Positions 8,858 through 18,413 of a stretch of DNA of 64,000 nucleotides are shown piece by piece. The first letter of the stretch is position 1, and every line of letters starts with the position of its first letter. The notes beneath the pieces are model-generated. The model saw only the letters and a list, made by a program, of their open reading frames with translations. It had not been told where the DNA came from and did not search any database. Both the position numbers and the translations under genes were made by a program. The DNA comes from Thalassospira alkalitolerans. Its GTDB lineage: Bacteria > Pseudomonadota > Alphaproteobacteria > Rhodospirillales > Thalassospiraceae. The stretch is taken from positions 248,001 through 312,000 of the forward strand of contig NZ_JFKB01000001.1 in assembly GCF_002115745.1 (NCBI RefSeq), written 5' to 3'.

Positions 8858-10051
8858 TCACGCCGAAGTATCGAACAGATATCTGAGAACCCCGTTCAAA
8901 CGGTTCCGCCCCTGATCGGTAGTCCGCAAACCGGTTTGGTCGCAGATCAAATCACCCGACACAATCAAGGTTTCAAGCCGTTCCTGATCCAAGACATCGC
9001 GTGGCCCCTTGCCAACAATCCTTTCGAACCGGGCGGTCGGGATGGTTTCATTAAGGCGCAAGCCCATCATCACCATTTCAATCAACCGCTCACCGGCAAC
9101 CAAGGCGGTTTCTTCCTGCGTGCCATGGCCTTGCTTTTCCACCCGATCCAACCAAATTTCCGGCGCCCGGTGACGGCGTACGGCCATTGGTTTCGTACTG
9201 CCATCAGGCTGGATCACGGCTTCGCGGCCATGCGCACCCGGACCAATGCCCAGATAATCACCATAACGCCAATAGACCAGATTATGGCGGCTTTCCTGCC
9301 CCGGACGAGCATGATTTGAAACCTCGTAACAGCCATAGCCAGCCGCCTTAGTTTCTTCCTGAGTGATTTCATAAAGGTCGGTCGCCAAGTCTTCGTCAGG
9401 CACCACCAAGTCACCGCGCTGATGCAAAGTATAAAACTGCGTACCCGGCTCAATCGTTAACTGATAAAGCGAGATATGACCGCGCGCGATATCAAGCGCC
9501 TCGCGCAGTTCACGCCGCCAAGCATCCGGATCATGTTCGGGTCTTGCGTAAATCAGATCGAACGAAAACCGGTCAAAGACATTGGCCGCAACATCAAGGG
9601 CGCGCATGGCCTCGTTTGCATTATGCACCCGTCCCAAAAACTTAAGGTCACGGTCATTCAACGCCTGAATACCGATTGACACGCGATTGATACCATTGGC
9701 TGCAAAAGCTGAAAACCGGTTGATTTCAACCGTGCCCGGATTGGCTTCAAGCGTGATTTCGATGTCATCGGTCACCGGCCAAAATGCCTTGATATCGGCG
9801 ATTAAGGCCCCGGCGGTTTCCGGGTCCATCAGCGATGGTGTGCCACCGCCAAAAAATATCGACCCAACCGTGCGACCGGGATGGCGAGCCGCCCCAACAG
9901 CCAGTTCGGCGCGCAATGCAGCCCGCCAGCGTGCATGATCAACCTTGTCCGCGACATGGCTGTTGAAATCACAATACGGGCATTTCGAAAGGCAAAACGG
10001 CCAATGAATATAGATACCAAACGGGGCGGCTTCGGCGCTGTTCTGGGACAC
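8858..10051 (-). CDS. hemW: Radical SAM heme chaperone HemW
   Basis: A 397-residue radical SAM protein. The 4Fe-4S/SAM cysteines are in the CxxxCxxC motif FCLSKCPYCDF (C20, C24, C27), followed by FGGGTPSL and the C-terminal HemN-like domain. HemW proteins resemble coproporphyrinogen dehydrogenase but act in heme delivery; the motif carries the HemW-type CxxxCxxCDF rather than the extra cysteine typical of true HemN. It lies downstream of rdgB and rph on the same strand, a common alphaproteobacterial order. Older annotations call such genes coproporphyrinogen III oxidase. Confidence 0.9.
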   Translation of the reverse strand: MSQNSAEAAPFGIYIHWPFCLSKCPYCDFNSHVADKVDHARWRAALRAELAVGAARHPGRTVGSIFFGGGTPSLMDPETAGALIADIKAFWPVTDDIEITLEANPGTVEINRFSAFAANGINRVSIGIQALNDRDLKFLGRVHNANEAMRALDVAANVFDRFSFDLIYARPEHDPDAWRRELREALDIARGHISLYQLTIEPGTQFYTLHQRGDLVVPDEDLATDLYEITQEETKAAGYGCYEVSNHARPGQESRHNLVYWRYGDYLGIGPGAHGREAVIQPDGSTKPMAVRRHRAPEIWLDRVEKQGHGTQEETALVAGERLIEMVMMGLRLNETIPTARFERIVGKGPRDVLDQERLETLIVSGDLICDQTGLRTTDQGRNRLNGVLRYLFDTSA

Positions 10052-10160
10052 GCGGTTCTCGATCTTCGACTAACGGAAAGATATAACGTAACACGCACCG
10101 CTGATCGTTTCATCAGCGATGCGTGCATGGGTTCAATGCGGGCATACCGCGATTGATTTC

Positions 10161-10763
10161 CTAATCCTGTTTAAAACAGGCCTTGACCAATTGGCGGAAC
10201 GCATCCGCCCGGTGGCTCATTTCATGTTTCTTTGCCGGGTCCATTTCGCCAAAGGTCTGATCATATCCTTTGGGCAAAAAAATAGGGTCATAGCCAAAAC
10301 CGTGCCGACCGCGTTTGGGCCAGACGATTTCGCCTTCGACCCGACCTTCAAAATTCTCGACATGGCCATCCGGCCAGGCAAGTGACAGGGCACAGATAAA
10401 GGCTGCACGACGATCAGGATGAGCCCCAATGCCGTTCTGAACCTTCTCCATCGCCATATCAAAATCCTTGTCCGGCCCAGCCCAGCGCGCCGAATAAATG
10501 CCCGGTGCGCCATCAAGGGCAGAAACAGCCATACCGCTGTCATCTGACAAAGCGGGCAGATTAGCAGCCTTGGTTGCGGCAAGCGATTTCAGCTGCGCAT
10601 TACCAATAAAGCTATTTTCGGTTTCTTCGGGTTCGGGAAGGTTCAAATCCCCGGCTGAAATCACTTCGATCCCAAAGGGATCAAGTAATTCAGCAATTTC
10701 CTTGATCTTGCCTTTGTTATGGCTGGCGATGACAAGTTTTTTTTCCGTAAAGCGACGGGCCAT
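10161..10763 (-). CDS. rdgB: XTP/dITP pyrophosphatase (non-canonical purine NTPase)
   Basis: This enzyme hydrolyses dITP, dXTP and ITP to monophosphates, keeping deaminated purines out of nucleic acids. Family hallmarks are the start [20 protein letters not shown], the ALSDDSG motif and the C-terminal [12 protein letters not shown] choose the ATG at 10763 (MARRFTEKK, 200 residues, the usual family length); the reading frame extends 20 codons further upstream without conserved sequence. It sits between rph and hemW, all on the minus strand, with gaps of about 100 bases on each side. Confidence 0.95.
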   Translation of the reverse strand: MARRFTEKKLVIASHNKGKIKEIAELLDPFGIEVISAGDLNLPEPEETENSFIGNAQLKSLAATKAANLPALSDDSGMAVSALDGAPGIYSARWAGPDKDFDMAMEKVQNGIGAHPDRRAAFICALSLAWPDGHVENFEGRVEGEIVWPKRGRHGFGYDPIFLPKGYDQTFGEMDPAKKHEMSHRADAFRQLVKACFKQD

Positions 10764-10862
10764 GATGCTGCCTAGAGATATTCGGGTCGTTAAGACGAAG
10801 ACCGATGGGAAACGCAAATGCAATTTCGGACGGGCCGCTTAACGACCCGCCCGACGTAATTC

Positions 10863-11579
10863 TTAGACGCCAATCGCCGCACGCTGTTTGGCAAACAGCT
10901 CTTTGCAGCCTTTTTCCGCCAGATCGAACATCTTGTCATAAGCAGCGCGATCAAACGGCACATCTTCGGCAGTTGCCTGAACTTCAACAATGCCACCATT
11001 GCCCCCCAAAACGAAATTGGCATCGGCACCGGCATTGCTGTCTTCGGCGTAATCAAGATCAAGAACCGCTTCGCCTTGATAAATCCCACATGAAATTGCC
11101 GCAACCGCCTGGGTCAGCGGGATTTCCTTGATCAGGCCAAGACGACGCACACCCTGAAATGCCAAATGGGCGGCAATATAGGCACCCGTGATTGATGCGG
11201 TACGCGTGCCGCCATCGGCCTGAATAACATCACAATCAAGGCGCATCTGCATTTCGCCCATGGCTTTAAGGTCGGCCACGGCACGAATCGACCGGCCAAT
11301 CAAACGCTGGATTTCCTGAGTCCGGCCCGACTGACCACCGCGTGCGGCTTCGCGCTGCATGCGGCTATCAGTGGCACGCGGTAACATACCATATTCTGCC
11401 GTGATCCAACCCTTGCCGGAATTACGCATCCAGCCCGGCACCTTGTCCTCGACCGTCGCGGTGCAAATCACATGGGTATCGCCAAATTTAATCAGGCAGG
11501 AACCCTCGGCATATTTGGAAACACCGGTTTCAATGGAAACGTCGCGAAGCTGATCGAAAGTACGGCCGGATGGACGCAT
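10863..11579 (-). CDS. rph: Ribonuclease PH
   Basis: A phosphorolytic 3'-5' exoribonuclease that trims tRNA 3' ends and helps degrade structured RNA. The 238-residue protein starts [20 protein letters not shown] and contains [21 protein letters not shown] and [16 protein letters not shown], both RNase PH signatures. The start is well placed at the family N-terminus. It is divergent from hrcA with a 338-base gap, and this rph/hrcA divergence followed by grpE is a conserved alphaproteobacterial arrangement. Confidence 0.97.
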   Translation of the reverse strand: MRPSGRTFDQLRDVSIETGVSKYAEGSCLIKFGDTHVICTATVEDKVPGWMRNSGKGWITAEYGMLPRATDSRMQREAARGGQSGRTQEIQRLIGRSIRAVADLKAMGEMQMRLDCDVIQADGGTRTASITGAYIAAHLAFQGVRRLGLIKEIPLTQAVAAISCGIYQGEAVLDLDYAEDSNAGADANFVLGGNGGIVEVQATAEDVPFDRAAYDKMFDLAEKGCKELFAKQRAAIGV

Positions 11580-11917
11580 GGGGTCTAAACCTCTTTGTTC
11601 TGGATCAGATCAGCCTTCATGGCCGATCTCTAATAGCTGAAATTAGGGCCAAAGCTACTTATCCTAATCTTAAAGGTCCAGCTATTTCCCCGAAAATCGC
11701 GGCAAACCTGCCAATTTTAATCATCCTGAAAATACAGGATCAAACCCGATTTACGGTGGTCTGCATCCTGATTTACGGATCCGTGCAAGCATTTAACCAA
11801 CAAAGCCACCATTCGTTGAGCCAGCTTCATTGACGCCCGCCCTTGGTCTGCCTAAATTGTGCCTGACTGGAATTCACAATATTCAATGTAACGCATCTGG
11901 TTTTGATCAGGATTGGC
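11580..11917. other. Divergent rph/hrcA intergenic region with inverted repeats, no CIRCE seen
   Basis: No gene is supported here. AATAGCTG (11632-11639) pairs with CAGCTATT (11679-11686), and nested inside, ATTAGG (11642-11647) pairs with CCTAAT (11663-11668). A second small hairpin is ATCCTG/CAGGAT (11723-11728, 11735-11740), and ATCCTG recurs at 11765. The canonical HrcA operator (TTAGCACTC-N9-GAGTGCTAA) is not visible. A sigma-70-like promoter toward hrcA is listed separately. Confidence 0.5.
11830..11858 (+). promoter_or_regulatory. Candidate promoter for hrcA-grpE
   Basis: TTGACG (11830-11835) and TAAATT (11853-11858) are separated by 17 bases, about 60 bases upstream of the chosen hrcA ATG. 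The boxes look sigma-70-like rather than the sigma-32 consensus. Confidence 0.45.
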
Positions 11918-12976
11918 ATGGCGCTTTTGGACGATACATTATTAGGCGACATGAATACGCGATCACGCGAAGTCTTTCGCCAGATTGTTGATGCCTATGT
12001 CGAAACCGGCGAACCGATCGGATCACGGTCCATCGCGCGCCGCATGTCGGAAAACCTTTCGGCGGCAACCATCCGCAATGTGATGTCCGACCTTGAAGAA
12101 ATGGGTCTTTTGGTCGCACCGCATGTTTCAGCTGGGCGATTGCCCAGCGAAAAGGGCCTGCGTCTTTTCGTCAATGCCCTGATGGAAGTCGGCGATCTGC
12201 CCAATGCCGAACGCGATCAACTAACCAAAAACTGCGAACAGGCCGGATATTCGCTGGATCAAATGCTGGGTGAAGCCACCAGCATGTTATCGGGCCTGTC
12301 GCGTTGTGCCGGGCTGGTCGTCGCCCCTAAAACCGATGGAATCCGCTTAAAACAGATTGAATTCGTTGCCCTTTCACCGGGCAAAGTCCTTGCGGTTCTG
12401 GTGTCCCAGAATGGCAATGTTGAAAACCGAATCCTTGATGTTCCGCTTGATTTGCCGCCCTCGGCATTGACAGAAGCGTCGAACTATCTAAATACCCGGC
12501 TAGCCGGAAAGACACTTGATGACGCAAGGCAATTGATGGGTCTGGAACGCGATCGCATCAAACAGGAACTCGACGAATTGTCGGCGGGACTGATTGATGC
12601 CGGTCTGGCAACATGGGCTGGTGGGGTCAAGGGCTCCTCCCTGATCGTCAAGGGCCAGTCGCAATTGCTTGATAATATTGACACCATCGAACAGCTTGAA
12701 ACTGTCAGACGGCTGTTTAATGTGCTCGAAGCTCGCGACCAGATGATCGAATTGCTTGATGTCACCTCGATTGCCCAAGGGGTACAGATTTTCATCGGAT
12801 CCGAGAACAAATTGTTCGGCGGATCGGGACTTTCGATGGTGATTTCACCCTATCAGAACGATGAAGGCAGCATTGTGGGTGCAATCGGGGTTGTCGGACC
12901 GACCCGGATCAATTATGCCCGGATCATTCCGCTGGTCGATTACACCGCCAAGTTGGTCGGGCGACTGATTGGATAA
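11918..12976 (+). CDS. hrcA: Heat-inducible transcriptional repressor HrcA
   Basis: HrcA represses groESL and other chaperone genes by binding CIRCE operators, with GroEL as modulator. The protein (352 residues from this start) has a winged-helix N-terminus (SREVFRQIVDAYVETGEPIGSRSIARR, then SAATIRNVMSDLEEMGLL) and a GAF-like C-terminal half ending IIPLVDYTAKLVGRLIG. The ATG at 11918 has AGGA about 8 bases upstream; a TTG 15 bases earlier is in frame but poorer. grpE follows after 49 bases, so the two are probably co-transcribed. No CIRCE is seen upstream. Confidence 0.95.
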   Translation: MALLDDTLLGDMNTRSREVFRQIVDAYVETGEPIGSRSIARRMSENLSAATIRNVMSDLEEMGLLVAPHVSAGRLPSEKGLRLFVNALMEVGDLPNAERDQLTKNCEQAGYSLDQMLGEATSMLSGLSRCAGLVVAPKTDGIRLKQIEFVALSPGKVLAVLVSQNGNVENRILDVPLDLPPSALTEASNYLNTRLAGKTLDDARQLMGLERDRIKQELDELSAGLIDAGLATWAGGVKGSSLIVKGQSQLLDNIDTIEQLETVRRLFNVLEARDQMIELLDVTSIAQGVQIFIGSENKLFGGSGLSMVISPYQNDEGSIVGAIGVVGPTRINYARIIPLVDYTAKLVGRLIG

Positions 12977-13025
12977 ACGTTGGCGCTGCGTGTCAGGCCA
13001 CACAAACTGAAGGTACAGGTTAGCC

Positions 13026-13673
13026 ATGTCGGAAACCGCAAATAACAACCAGGAAGATCAGCACGGCAACACGCCGGCAGACGACTCCATCGTTGAAAAC
13101 ATCGTAGAAGAGGCGATGAACGCCGAAAGCAACGACGCAGCGGCCAACAATGATCCGGTTGCCGCCCTTGAGGCCGAAGTTGCCGAACTCAAAGACCGTC
13201 TGCTGCGCGCCGCTGCCGAGGTGGAAAACACCCGTCGCCGGGCGAAAAAAGACGTTGAAGACGCTGCAAATTATGCGATTACCAAATTCGCCCGCGACCT
13301 TCTTGATGTTGGCGACAATCTTCGCCGTGCGCTGGAAGCCGCTGGCAATGATGCGGATGCCGATCCGGCAATGAAAACGCTGATTGATGGCGTTGAAATG
13401 ACCGAAAAAACCCTGTTGAAGGCGATGGAACAAAACGGCATCAAAAAGCTTGAACCGCTTGGCGAAAAGCTTGACCCGAACCAGCATCAGGCCGTGTTTG
13501 AAATGCCCAATCCTGCTTACCCAGATGGCCATGTCGCCCAGGTAATGCAGGCCGGTTACGTGCTTAAGGACCGTCTTCTGCGTCCAGCTATGGTTGGGGT
13601 GACCAAAAACCCGACCGGTCAGGATGGCAGCAAGAACGATGAACCGGGCGGCAATATCGATACCTCTGCCTGA
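13026..13673 (+). CDS. grpE: Nucleotide exchange factor GrpE
   Basis: GrpE releases ADP from DnaK. The 215-residue protein has an acidic, disordered N-terminus (about 1-45), a long coiled-coil helix ([25 protein letters not shown]) and the C-terminal beta domain ending in the conserved [24 protein letters not shown] followed by a glycine- and charge-rich tail. It lies just downstream of hrcA and ends in front of a strong terminator at 13721. dnaK and dnaJ are not in the window. Confidence 0.96.
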   Translation: MSETANNNQEDQHGNTPADDSIVENIVEEAMNAESNDAAANNDPVAALEAEVAELKDRLLRAAAEVENTRRRAKKDVEDAANYAITKFARDLLDVGDNLRRALEAAGNDADADPAMKTLIDGVEMTEKTLLKAMEQNGIKKLEPLGEKLDPNQHQAVFEMPNPAYPDGHVAQVMQAGYVLKDRLLRPAMVGVTKNPTGQDGSKNDEPGGNIDTSA

Positions 13674-13720
13674 TCCGACGTAATAGTTTTGGAACCGGTT
13701 CTTGCGAATCGGGTTCTATA

Positions 13721-13757
13721 CGGCCCTGCTACCATCGTGGCGGGGCCGTTTTATTTT
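13721..13757 (+). terminator. Rho-independent terminator after grpE
   Basis: CGGCCCTGC pairs with GCGGGGCCG (with CCA/TGG closing the loop and a two-base bulge), followed by TTTTATTTT. It closes the hrcA-grpE unit. It also argues that the sirtuin gene starts downstream of it rather than at the earlier in-frame TTG (13689). Confidence 0.8.
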
Positions 13758-13814
13758 ATGCCAACCGACGCTATACTCGCCCGACTGGAACATATATCTT
13801 CGATTGGAAACTTC

Positions 13815-14561
13815 ATGCCGCTGGGCCGCGATATCATCAACATCCTGCGTGACGAAGCCGCCCCGATTGTCATTCTGACCGGGGCCGGTATCTCAAAGGA
13901 AAGCGGGCTGCATACCTTTCGCGATCCCGATGGCATCTGGGCACGTTACGATATTTCCGAGGTCGCAACCCCGGACGCATTCATCAACAATCCTGATCTG
14001 GTCCATCATTTCTATAATGACCGCCGCGCGGCCCTAATCGACCCGGATATTCAACCCAACACCGCCCATCGCGCGCTTGCCAGGCTTGAACGCGAATGGC
14101 CCGGTGATGTTTTACTCGTCACCCAAAATATTGATGATCTGCATGGCCGCGCCGGATCAAAAAACCTGATCCATATGCATGGTGAATTGCTTAAAATCCG
14201 CTGCAATCACTGTGATCTTCTGACCCACTGGTCCGATCCGCTTGGCCGCGAAACGCCCTGTCCGGCCTGTGGAAAATCCGGCGGCTTGCGCCCGCATGTC
14301 GTCTGGTTCGGAGAAATGCCGCTTGAAATGGAACGCATATATGCAGCCCTTGCCGATTGCGGCCTTTTTATTTCTATCGGCACGTCGGGCAATGTCTATC
14401 CCGCTGCCGGGTTTGTCCAAACAGCCCGTGACGAGGCTGGGACCGAAACCATCGAACTCAACCTCGAACCCAGCAATGGCGCGACCCTGTTCGATCACAG
14501 CCAATATGGCCCGGCAACCGAACTGGTTCCGGCCTTTGTCAACGCGTTGCTGACCCCCTGA
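13815..14561 (+). CDS. cobB: NAD-dependent protein deacylase, sirtuin (CobB type)
   Basis: A class III sirtuin. It has the NAD-binding GAGISKESGL, catalytic TQNIDDLH and HMHGEL, and a zinc ribbon with two Cys pairs (CNHC and CPAC). The YxxR motif in HFYNDRRAAL matches sirtuins such as E. coli CobB and SIRT5 that remove acyl groups including succinyl. I chose the ATG at 13815 (MPLGRDIINI, 248 residues) because GGAA precedes it; an ATG at 13758 is possible, but it abuts the grpE terminator. It probably has its own promoter, since it lies behind that terminator. Confidence 0.9.
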   Translation: MPLGRDIINILRDEAAPIVILTGAGISKESGLHTFRDPDGIWARYDISEVATPDAFINNPDLVHHFYNDRRAALIDPDIQPNTAHRALARLEREWPGDVLLVTQNIDDLHGRAGSKNLIHMHGELLKIRCNHCDLLTHWSDPLGRETPCPACGKSGGLRPHVVWFGEMPLEMERIYAALADCGLFISIGTSGNVYPAAGFVQTARDEAGTETIELNLEPSNGATLFDHSQYGPATELVPAFVNALLTP

Positions 14562-14656
14562 TAAAGGCTTTGCGCTGGCGACAGTTAAACACTTATGGCA
14601 CTAATCGCTTTCCAACATAGACCACGCCCCAAATTATTTAGCGGATACAGACAGTT

Positions 14657-15640
14657 ATGAAAAATATATTGGTTACAGGGGGCGCTGGATATATCGGTTC
14701 TCATATCTGCCTGCATTTACAGGCAGGTGGATTTCACCCCATTGTTTTAGATAACTTTTCCAATGGCCATCGCGATGCCCTTGCGGCCGATATTCCGGTC
14801 ATAGATGGCGATATCCGTGATCAAACAGCGCTGGATCTGGTCTTTGAACGCTATCACCCGGATGCGGTTATTCATATGGCCGCCCTGATCGAAGCCGGGG
14901 TTTCCATGCGCGAACCCGCCCGATTTTATGACGTAAACACCCATGGTTCGATGGTTCTGCTTGATGCAATGCGCCGTCATGATTGCAACCGGATCGTGTT
15001 TTCCTCGACCGCCGCAGTTTATGGTAATGCCGGGCTTGAATATCTTGACGAAACCCTGCCAATCCGCCCGGAAAGCCCCTATGGCAAATCAAAGGCCATG
15101 GTTGAAACCATTCTGGCGGATTACGCATCAATTTATGGTTTTCATGCGCTGGCGTTGCGCTATTTCAACGCCGCCGGTGCCGACCCCGCCGGACGCGCTG
15201 GTGAACGGCACGATCCGGAAACCCATCTTATTCCTCTCGCGCTTCAGGCGGCGGCAGGCCTTCGTGACGGGATGAAAATCTTTGGCACCGATTATGACAC
15301 GCCCGACGGAACCTGTATTCGCGACTATATTCATGTTGATGATCTGGCAAATGCCCATATCGCCGCCCTGCATCATGTAATCGGGCAAACCGATCCGAAT
15401 TTCGACAGCATCAATATCGGCACCGGCGATGGCTGTTCGGTAAAAGACATCATGCAACTCTGTCAGGACGTCACGGGTCGCAAATTTGCTGTCACCAATG
15501 AAGACCGCCGCGATGGTGATCCTGCCCGCCTGATCGCCAACCCGGCAAAGGCAAAGGCCGTGCTTGGATGGACGGCCAAATATACCGATCCACGCGATAT
15601 CATCGCCCATGCATGGGCGTATTTCACAAAAAACGACTGA
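14657..15640 (+). CDS. galE: UDP-glucose 4-epimerase
   Basis: An extended short-chain dehydrogenase that interconverts UDP-glucose and UDP-galactose. The Rossmann motif GGAGYIGSH (8-16), the active-site FSSTAAVYG and the catalytic Y142/K146 in SPYGKSK are all present; the 327-residue length is normal. It supplies UDP-galactose for surface polysaccharide. No other Leloir genes are adjacent. Its 3' end overlaps the convergent ArsR gene by 17 bases. Confidence 0.94.
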   Translation: MKNILVTGGAGYIGSHICLHLQAGGFHPIVLDNFSNGHRDALAADIPVIDGDIRDQTALDLVFERYHPDAVIHMAALIEAGVSMREPARFYDVNTHGSMVLLDAMRRHDCNRIVFSSTAAVYGNAGLEYLDETLPIRPESPYGKSKAMVETILADYASIYGFHALALRYFNAAGADPAGRAGERHDPETHLIPLALQAAAGLRDGMKIFGTDYDTPDGTCIRDYIHVDDLANAHIAALHHVIGQTDPNFDSINIGTGDGCSVKDIMQLCQDVTGRKFAVTNEDRRDGDPARLIANPAKAKAVLGWTAKYTDPRDIIAHAWAYFTKND

Positions 15641-16328
15641 TCGTTTCCGGGGCGTCGCACAGCGATTTAAAAGACTGTTCCCCCTTCGGACTAAACGTCA
15701 CAATCCGCGAATCCTTGCTGCGTCTGGCCCAACCCAGATCATAAAACCGGCTCAGCAATGCCGCCCCGAATGCCCCGGCCAAATGTGATTGCCGCGCACT
15801 CCAATCCAGACATTCCCGACAAAGCGGCCGACGATTACGTCGCAACCCGTCAAGATCAATCCCGAATTCATCGGCAAAACTCACCCCGGCATCACTCAGC
15901 ATCACGCCATTATGGTCACTGACGATCAGTTTACGGGCCGCAAGCCCGGAAAACAGGGCAACCCCCATTTCCCCCGCCAGATGGTCATAACACACACGTG
16001 CTTTTCGCAATGCCGGGTCCTTTGGCCCCGTCCGCACCCGGTTATGCCCCACCCGATTGGCAATTCCCATCAAGACTTCCAAGGCCTCGACAATATCGGG
16101 ACCTGACAGCGTGAAGTAACGATGGCGCCCTTGTCTACGCAATGTCACGATCTGCCCGGCCTCAAGTTTGGCCAAATGCGAACTTGCGGTTTGCGGGGTT
16201 ACACCGGCTTCTTGCGCCAGTTCAGCCGCGGTTAAGGCACGGCCGCTCACCAATGCAGTCAACATATTTGCGCGTGCCGGATCGCCAAGCAATGCAGCTA
16301 CGCGGGCAATATCGGGTCCTTCTTTCAT
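15624..16328 (-). CDS. ArsR-family winged-helix transcriptional regulator
   Basis: A 234-residue regulator. Residues about 5-85 form an ArsR winged helix (DPARANMLTALVSGRALTAAELAQ, then VTPQTASSHLAKLEAGQIV and the wing RRQGRHRYFTL). The C-terminal 140 residues carry conserved-looking cysteines (RVCYDHLAGEMG, PLCRECLDWSARQSHLAG), as in the longer ArsR subfamily. It is divergent from the NIPSNAP and monooxygenase genes, and a palindrome covers the region just before its start, suggesting autoregulation and control of that pair. The ligand is unknown; the classic arsenic CxC metal site is not seen. Confidence 0.85.
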   Translation of the reverse strand: MKEGPDIARVAALLGDPARANMLTALVSGRALTAAELAQEAGVTPQTASSHLAKLEAGQIVTLRRQGRHRYFTLSGPDIVEALEVLMGIANRVGHNRVRTGPKDPALRKARVCYDHLAGEMGVALFSGLAARKLIVSDHNGVMLSDAGVSFADEFGIDLDGLRRNRRPLCRECLDWSARQSHLAGAFGAALLSRFYDLGWARRSKDSRIVTFSPKGEQSFKSLCDAPETISRFL

Positions 16329-16330
16329 AG

Positions 16331-16346
16331 TTCGATGTTAATCGAA
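16331..16346. promoter_or_regulatory. Candidate ArsR-type operator (TTCGAT-N4-ATCGAA)
   Basis: A perfect 6+6 inverted repeat starting 3 bases upstream of the arsR-like ATG, in the gap shared with the divergent NIPSNAP gene. Position and symmetry fit binding by the adjacent winged-helix regulator. Not tested against any other site in the genome. Confidence 0.4.
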
Positions 16347-16423
16347 GCATCCGAGTGAAACAATCAGGATAATGCGGTCTGTCACCACATTCCTGACACC
16401 CCCTGACTTAACAAGGATGCCCC

Positions 16424-16753
16424 ATGATTACCTGTTTCATTCGCTATGAAATCGATCCCTATAAAAAGAAAGCCTTTGGTGAATATGCCCGTAACTGGGG
16501 CGAAGCAATCCCGCGGTGCGGGGCCGATCTGGTCGGGTATTTTGCCCCGCATGAAGGATCGATTTCAACCGCATACGGGGTTTATCATCTGCCCGATCTG
16601 GCATCCTACGAAGCCTATCGCGCCCGGTTGTCACAAGACCCGCTGGGTCGTGAAAATTACCAATTCGCCCAGCGCGAAAAATTCATCCTGCGCGAAGAAC
16701 GCCAGTTTTTCAAAATCGCTTCCACCCCGCATGCGGAGCTCATAACACCATGA
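16424..16753 (+). CDS. NIPSNAP family protein
   Basis: A 109-residue dimeric alpha/beta-barrel protein ([45 protein letters not shown], read in two parts across the start and middle). NIPSNAP proteins are small ferredoxin-like barrels of uncertain function, often encoded beside monooxygenases. The start has AAGGA upstream. Its stop overlaps the start of the next gene by 4 bases, so the two are coupled. Control by the divergent ArsR-type regulator is likely from position. Confidence 0.85.
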   Translation: MITCFIRYEIDPYKKKAFGEYARNWGEAIPRCGADLVGYFAPHEGSISTAYGVYHLPDLASYEAYRARLSQDPLGRENYQFAQREKFILREERQFFKIASTPHAELITP

Positions 16754-17133
16754 TTGCTGTCATTTTCGAAGTTCTACCCCATGCCCAGCATCGCGACGCC
16801 TATTTTGCGATTGCCAAAGACCTGCGTCCGATCCTTGAAACCATCGACGGTTTCATTTCAATCGAACGGTTCGAAAGCATGGCTGAACCGGGCAAGGTAT
16901 TATCCCTGTCGTTCTGGCGTGATGAACAGGCCGTCATGGCCTGGCGCAATATCGGCGAACACCGCATGGCCCAGCACGAAGGCCGCACCAAGATTTTCAA
17001 AGATTACCGACTGCGCGTCGCCGATGTGCTGCGTGATTATGGAATGCATCAACGCACCGAAACGCCAATCGATTCCCGCAATCAACATGACGGCGTACTG
17101 TCTTCTGAAAACACCGACGAAAGTCATGAATAA
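16750..17133 (+). CDS. Antibiotic biosynthesis monooxygenase (ABM) domain protein
   Basis: A 127-residue protein whose first 95 residues form an ABM-type ferredoxin-like barrel: [18 protein letters not shown]-like start, then [29 protein letters not shown], a typical ABM helix-strand pattern. Related proteins oxidise quinones or heme-like substrates, or act as stress-linked oxygenases. It overlaps the NIPSNAP gene by 4 bases. The last 25 residues are polar and probably disordered. The substrate is not predictable. Confidence 0.85.
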   Translation: MIAVIFEVLPHAQHRDAYFAIAKDLRPILETIDGFISIERFESMAEPGKVLSLSFWRDEQAVMAWRNIGEHRMAQHEGRTKIFKDYRLRVADVLRDYGMHQRTETPIDSRNQHDGVLSSENTDESHE

Positions 17134-17221
17134 GGCGGCGGAAAGCCAGCGGTGACTAAAACACAGCCATAATACCGTCGAACAAAGGCAGAGATAACGG
17201 CATAGGCGTAATATTTACGCG

Positions 17222-18193
17222 CTATGCCTCTGCTGCGGCCTTGCCTGCTGGCTCGATCTCATCTTCCACGTCATTGTCATCTGCGCCCTCGCCATCGGCA
17301 GGAACAATCGCCACCGGTTTTGCCCCGCCTTTGTAATCGAGCAGGGAAACGGCCAGAACAACAATCGCCGCCCCGATAAAAATGACCGGCACAGGCAACA
17401 TATCAAAGAAAATCAGATCCATCGCCACCGAGAATGGCAGGGCTGTATAAGCCGCGGGTGAAATCACGCTGGCATCGGCAACCCGGACCGCACGCAACAC
17501 CATGTAATTGGTCAACATGGCAAAGAAACCGGCGCTGGCTGAATACAGCCAATCGGCAAGGGCGGCCGGCTGCCACATGATAATCGCAACTGGCACCCAG
17601 ATGACAAAGGCAACAATTTGTGGCCAGAACAGCATCGAAAAATTGGTCTCGGTCCGGGTCATGATCTTGGCATAAAGCGTCTGGGCCGAAAAACAGAACG
17701 CCCCAATTAACGCCGCCGCAACGCCCAGCGGCACACCGAACCCATCCATCTTGGGCACACACATCACCCAGACACCGACAAGGCCCAGCACGGTCGCGAT
17801 CAATTTACGCGCCGTTAGCTTTTCACCCAGAATCACCACCGCCAGCATCACGGTCAGCAAGGCCTCGATAAATAAATAGGCATTGACCTCGGCGATACTC
17901 ATTTGCCGAAGCGCAAAGAACACGAAAAACAGCGATCCGTACCACAACACACCCCGCGCCAGATGTGCATAGGGCCGTCTGGTGCGAATCTGCCGTGTCC
18001 CGATGAACATCACAATGACCAGAAATACGACGACCGTCGTCACCGCCCGCATGGCAAGAATTTGTGCAGTCGGCACATCATGAGAAACCAGCTTGGCACA
18101 GACATCGACGAAAACACCCGATGCCATGGCGGCTGTCATCCATAAAACGCCACGCAAATTGCCACTGAGGCGCAAAAGCGTCCCGGTCATCAC
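17222..18193 (-). CDS. EamA/DMT-superfamily transporter
   Basis: A 323-residue integral membrane protein with about ten spans in two EamA repeats. Examples are GVFVDVCAKLVSHDVPTAQI in the first half and GVAAALIGAFCFSAQTLYAK in the second. It ends in an acidic, hydrophilic tail of about 35 residues. Members export amino acids, nucleobases or other metabolites; the substrate here is unknown. It is divergent from a GcvA-like LysR regulator 221 bases away, which may control it. Confidence 0.88.
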   Translation of the reverse strand: MMTGTLLRLSGNLRGVLWMTAAMASGVFVDVCAKLVSHDVPTAQILAMRAVTTVVVFLVIVMFIGTRQIRTRRPYAHLARGVLWYGSLFFVFFALRQMSIAEVNAYLFIEALLTVMLAVVILGEKLTARKLIATVLGLVGVWVMCVPKMDGFGVPLGVAAALIGAFCFSAQTLYAKIMTRTETNFSMLFWPQIVAFVIWVPVAIIMWQPAALADWLYSASAGFFAMLTNYMVLRAVRVADASVISPAAYTALPFSVAMDLIFFDMLPVPVIFIGAAIVVLAVSLLDYKGGAKPVAIVPADGEGADDNDVEDEIEPAGKAAAEA

Positions 18194-18413
18194 TTAAGTC
18201 CTGATCTTTGAAAAAAGGGGGGTTTCCGACTACGGGGGGTCGACTACTGCGGGTGGCGCAAGGAGACTATCTAACGTCGGCCGGAAACCCTTTCTGACGA
18301 CGATACTGCCCGCAAAAATCGAAAAATACGACTGAGGAGTTTTCAGCCATTGATGAGAATTTTTTGCCCCAAACTGCCAGCAGTCCTGATACACAGGAAC
18401 CAATCAGAAAAAC

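Noticed and set aside
13689-13814. Upstream extension of the sirtuin gene to the TTG at 13689
   Set aside because: It would read through the grpE terminator and lacks conserved residues.
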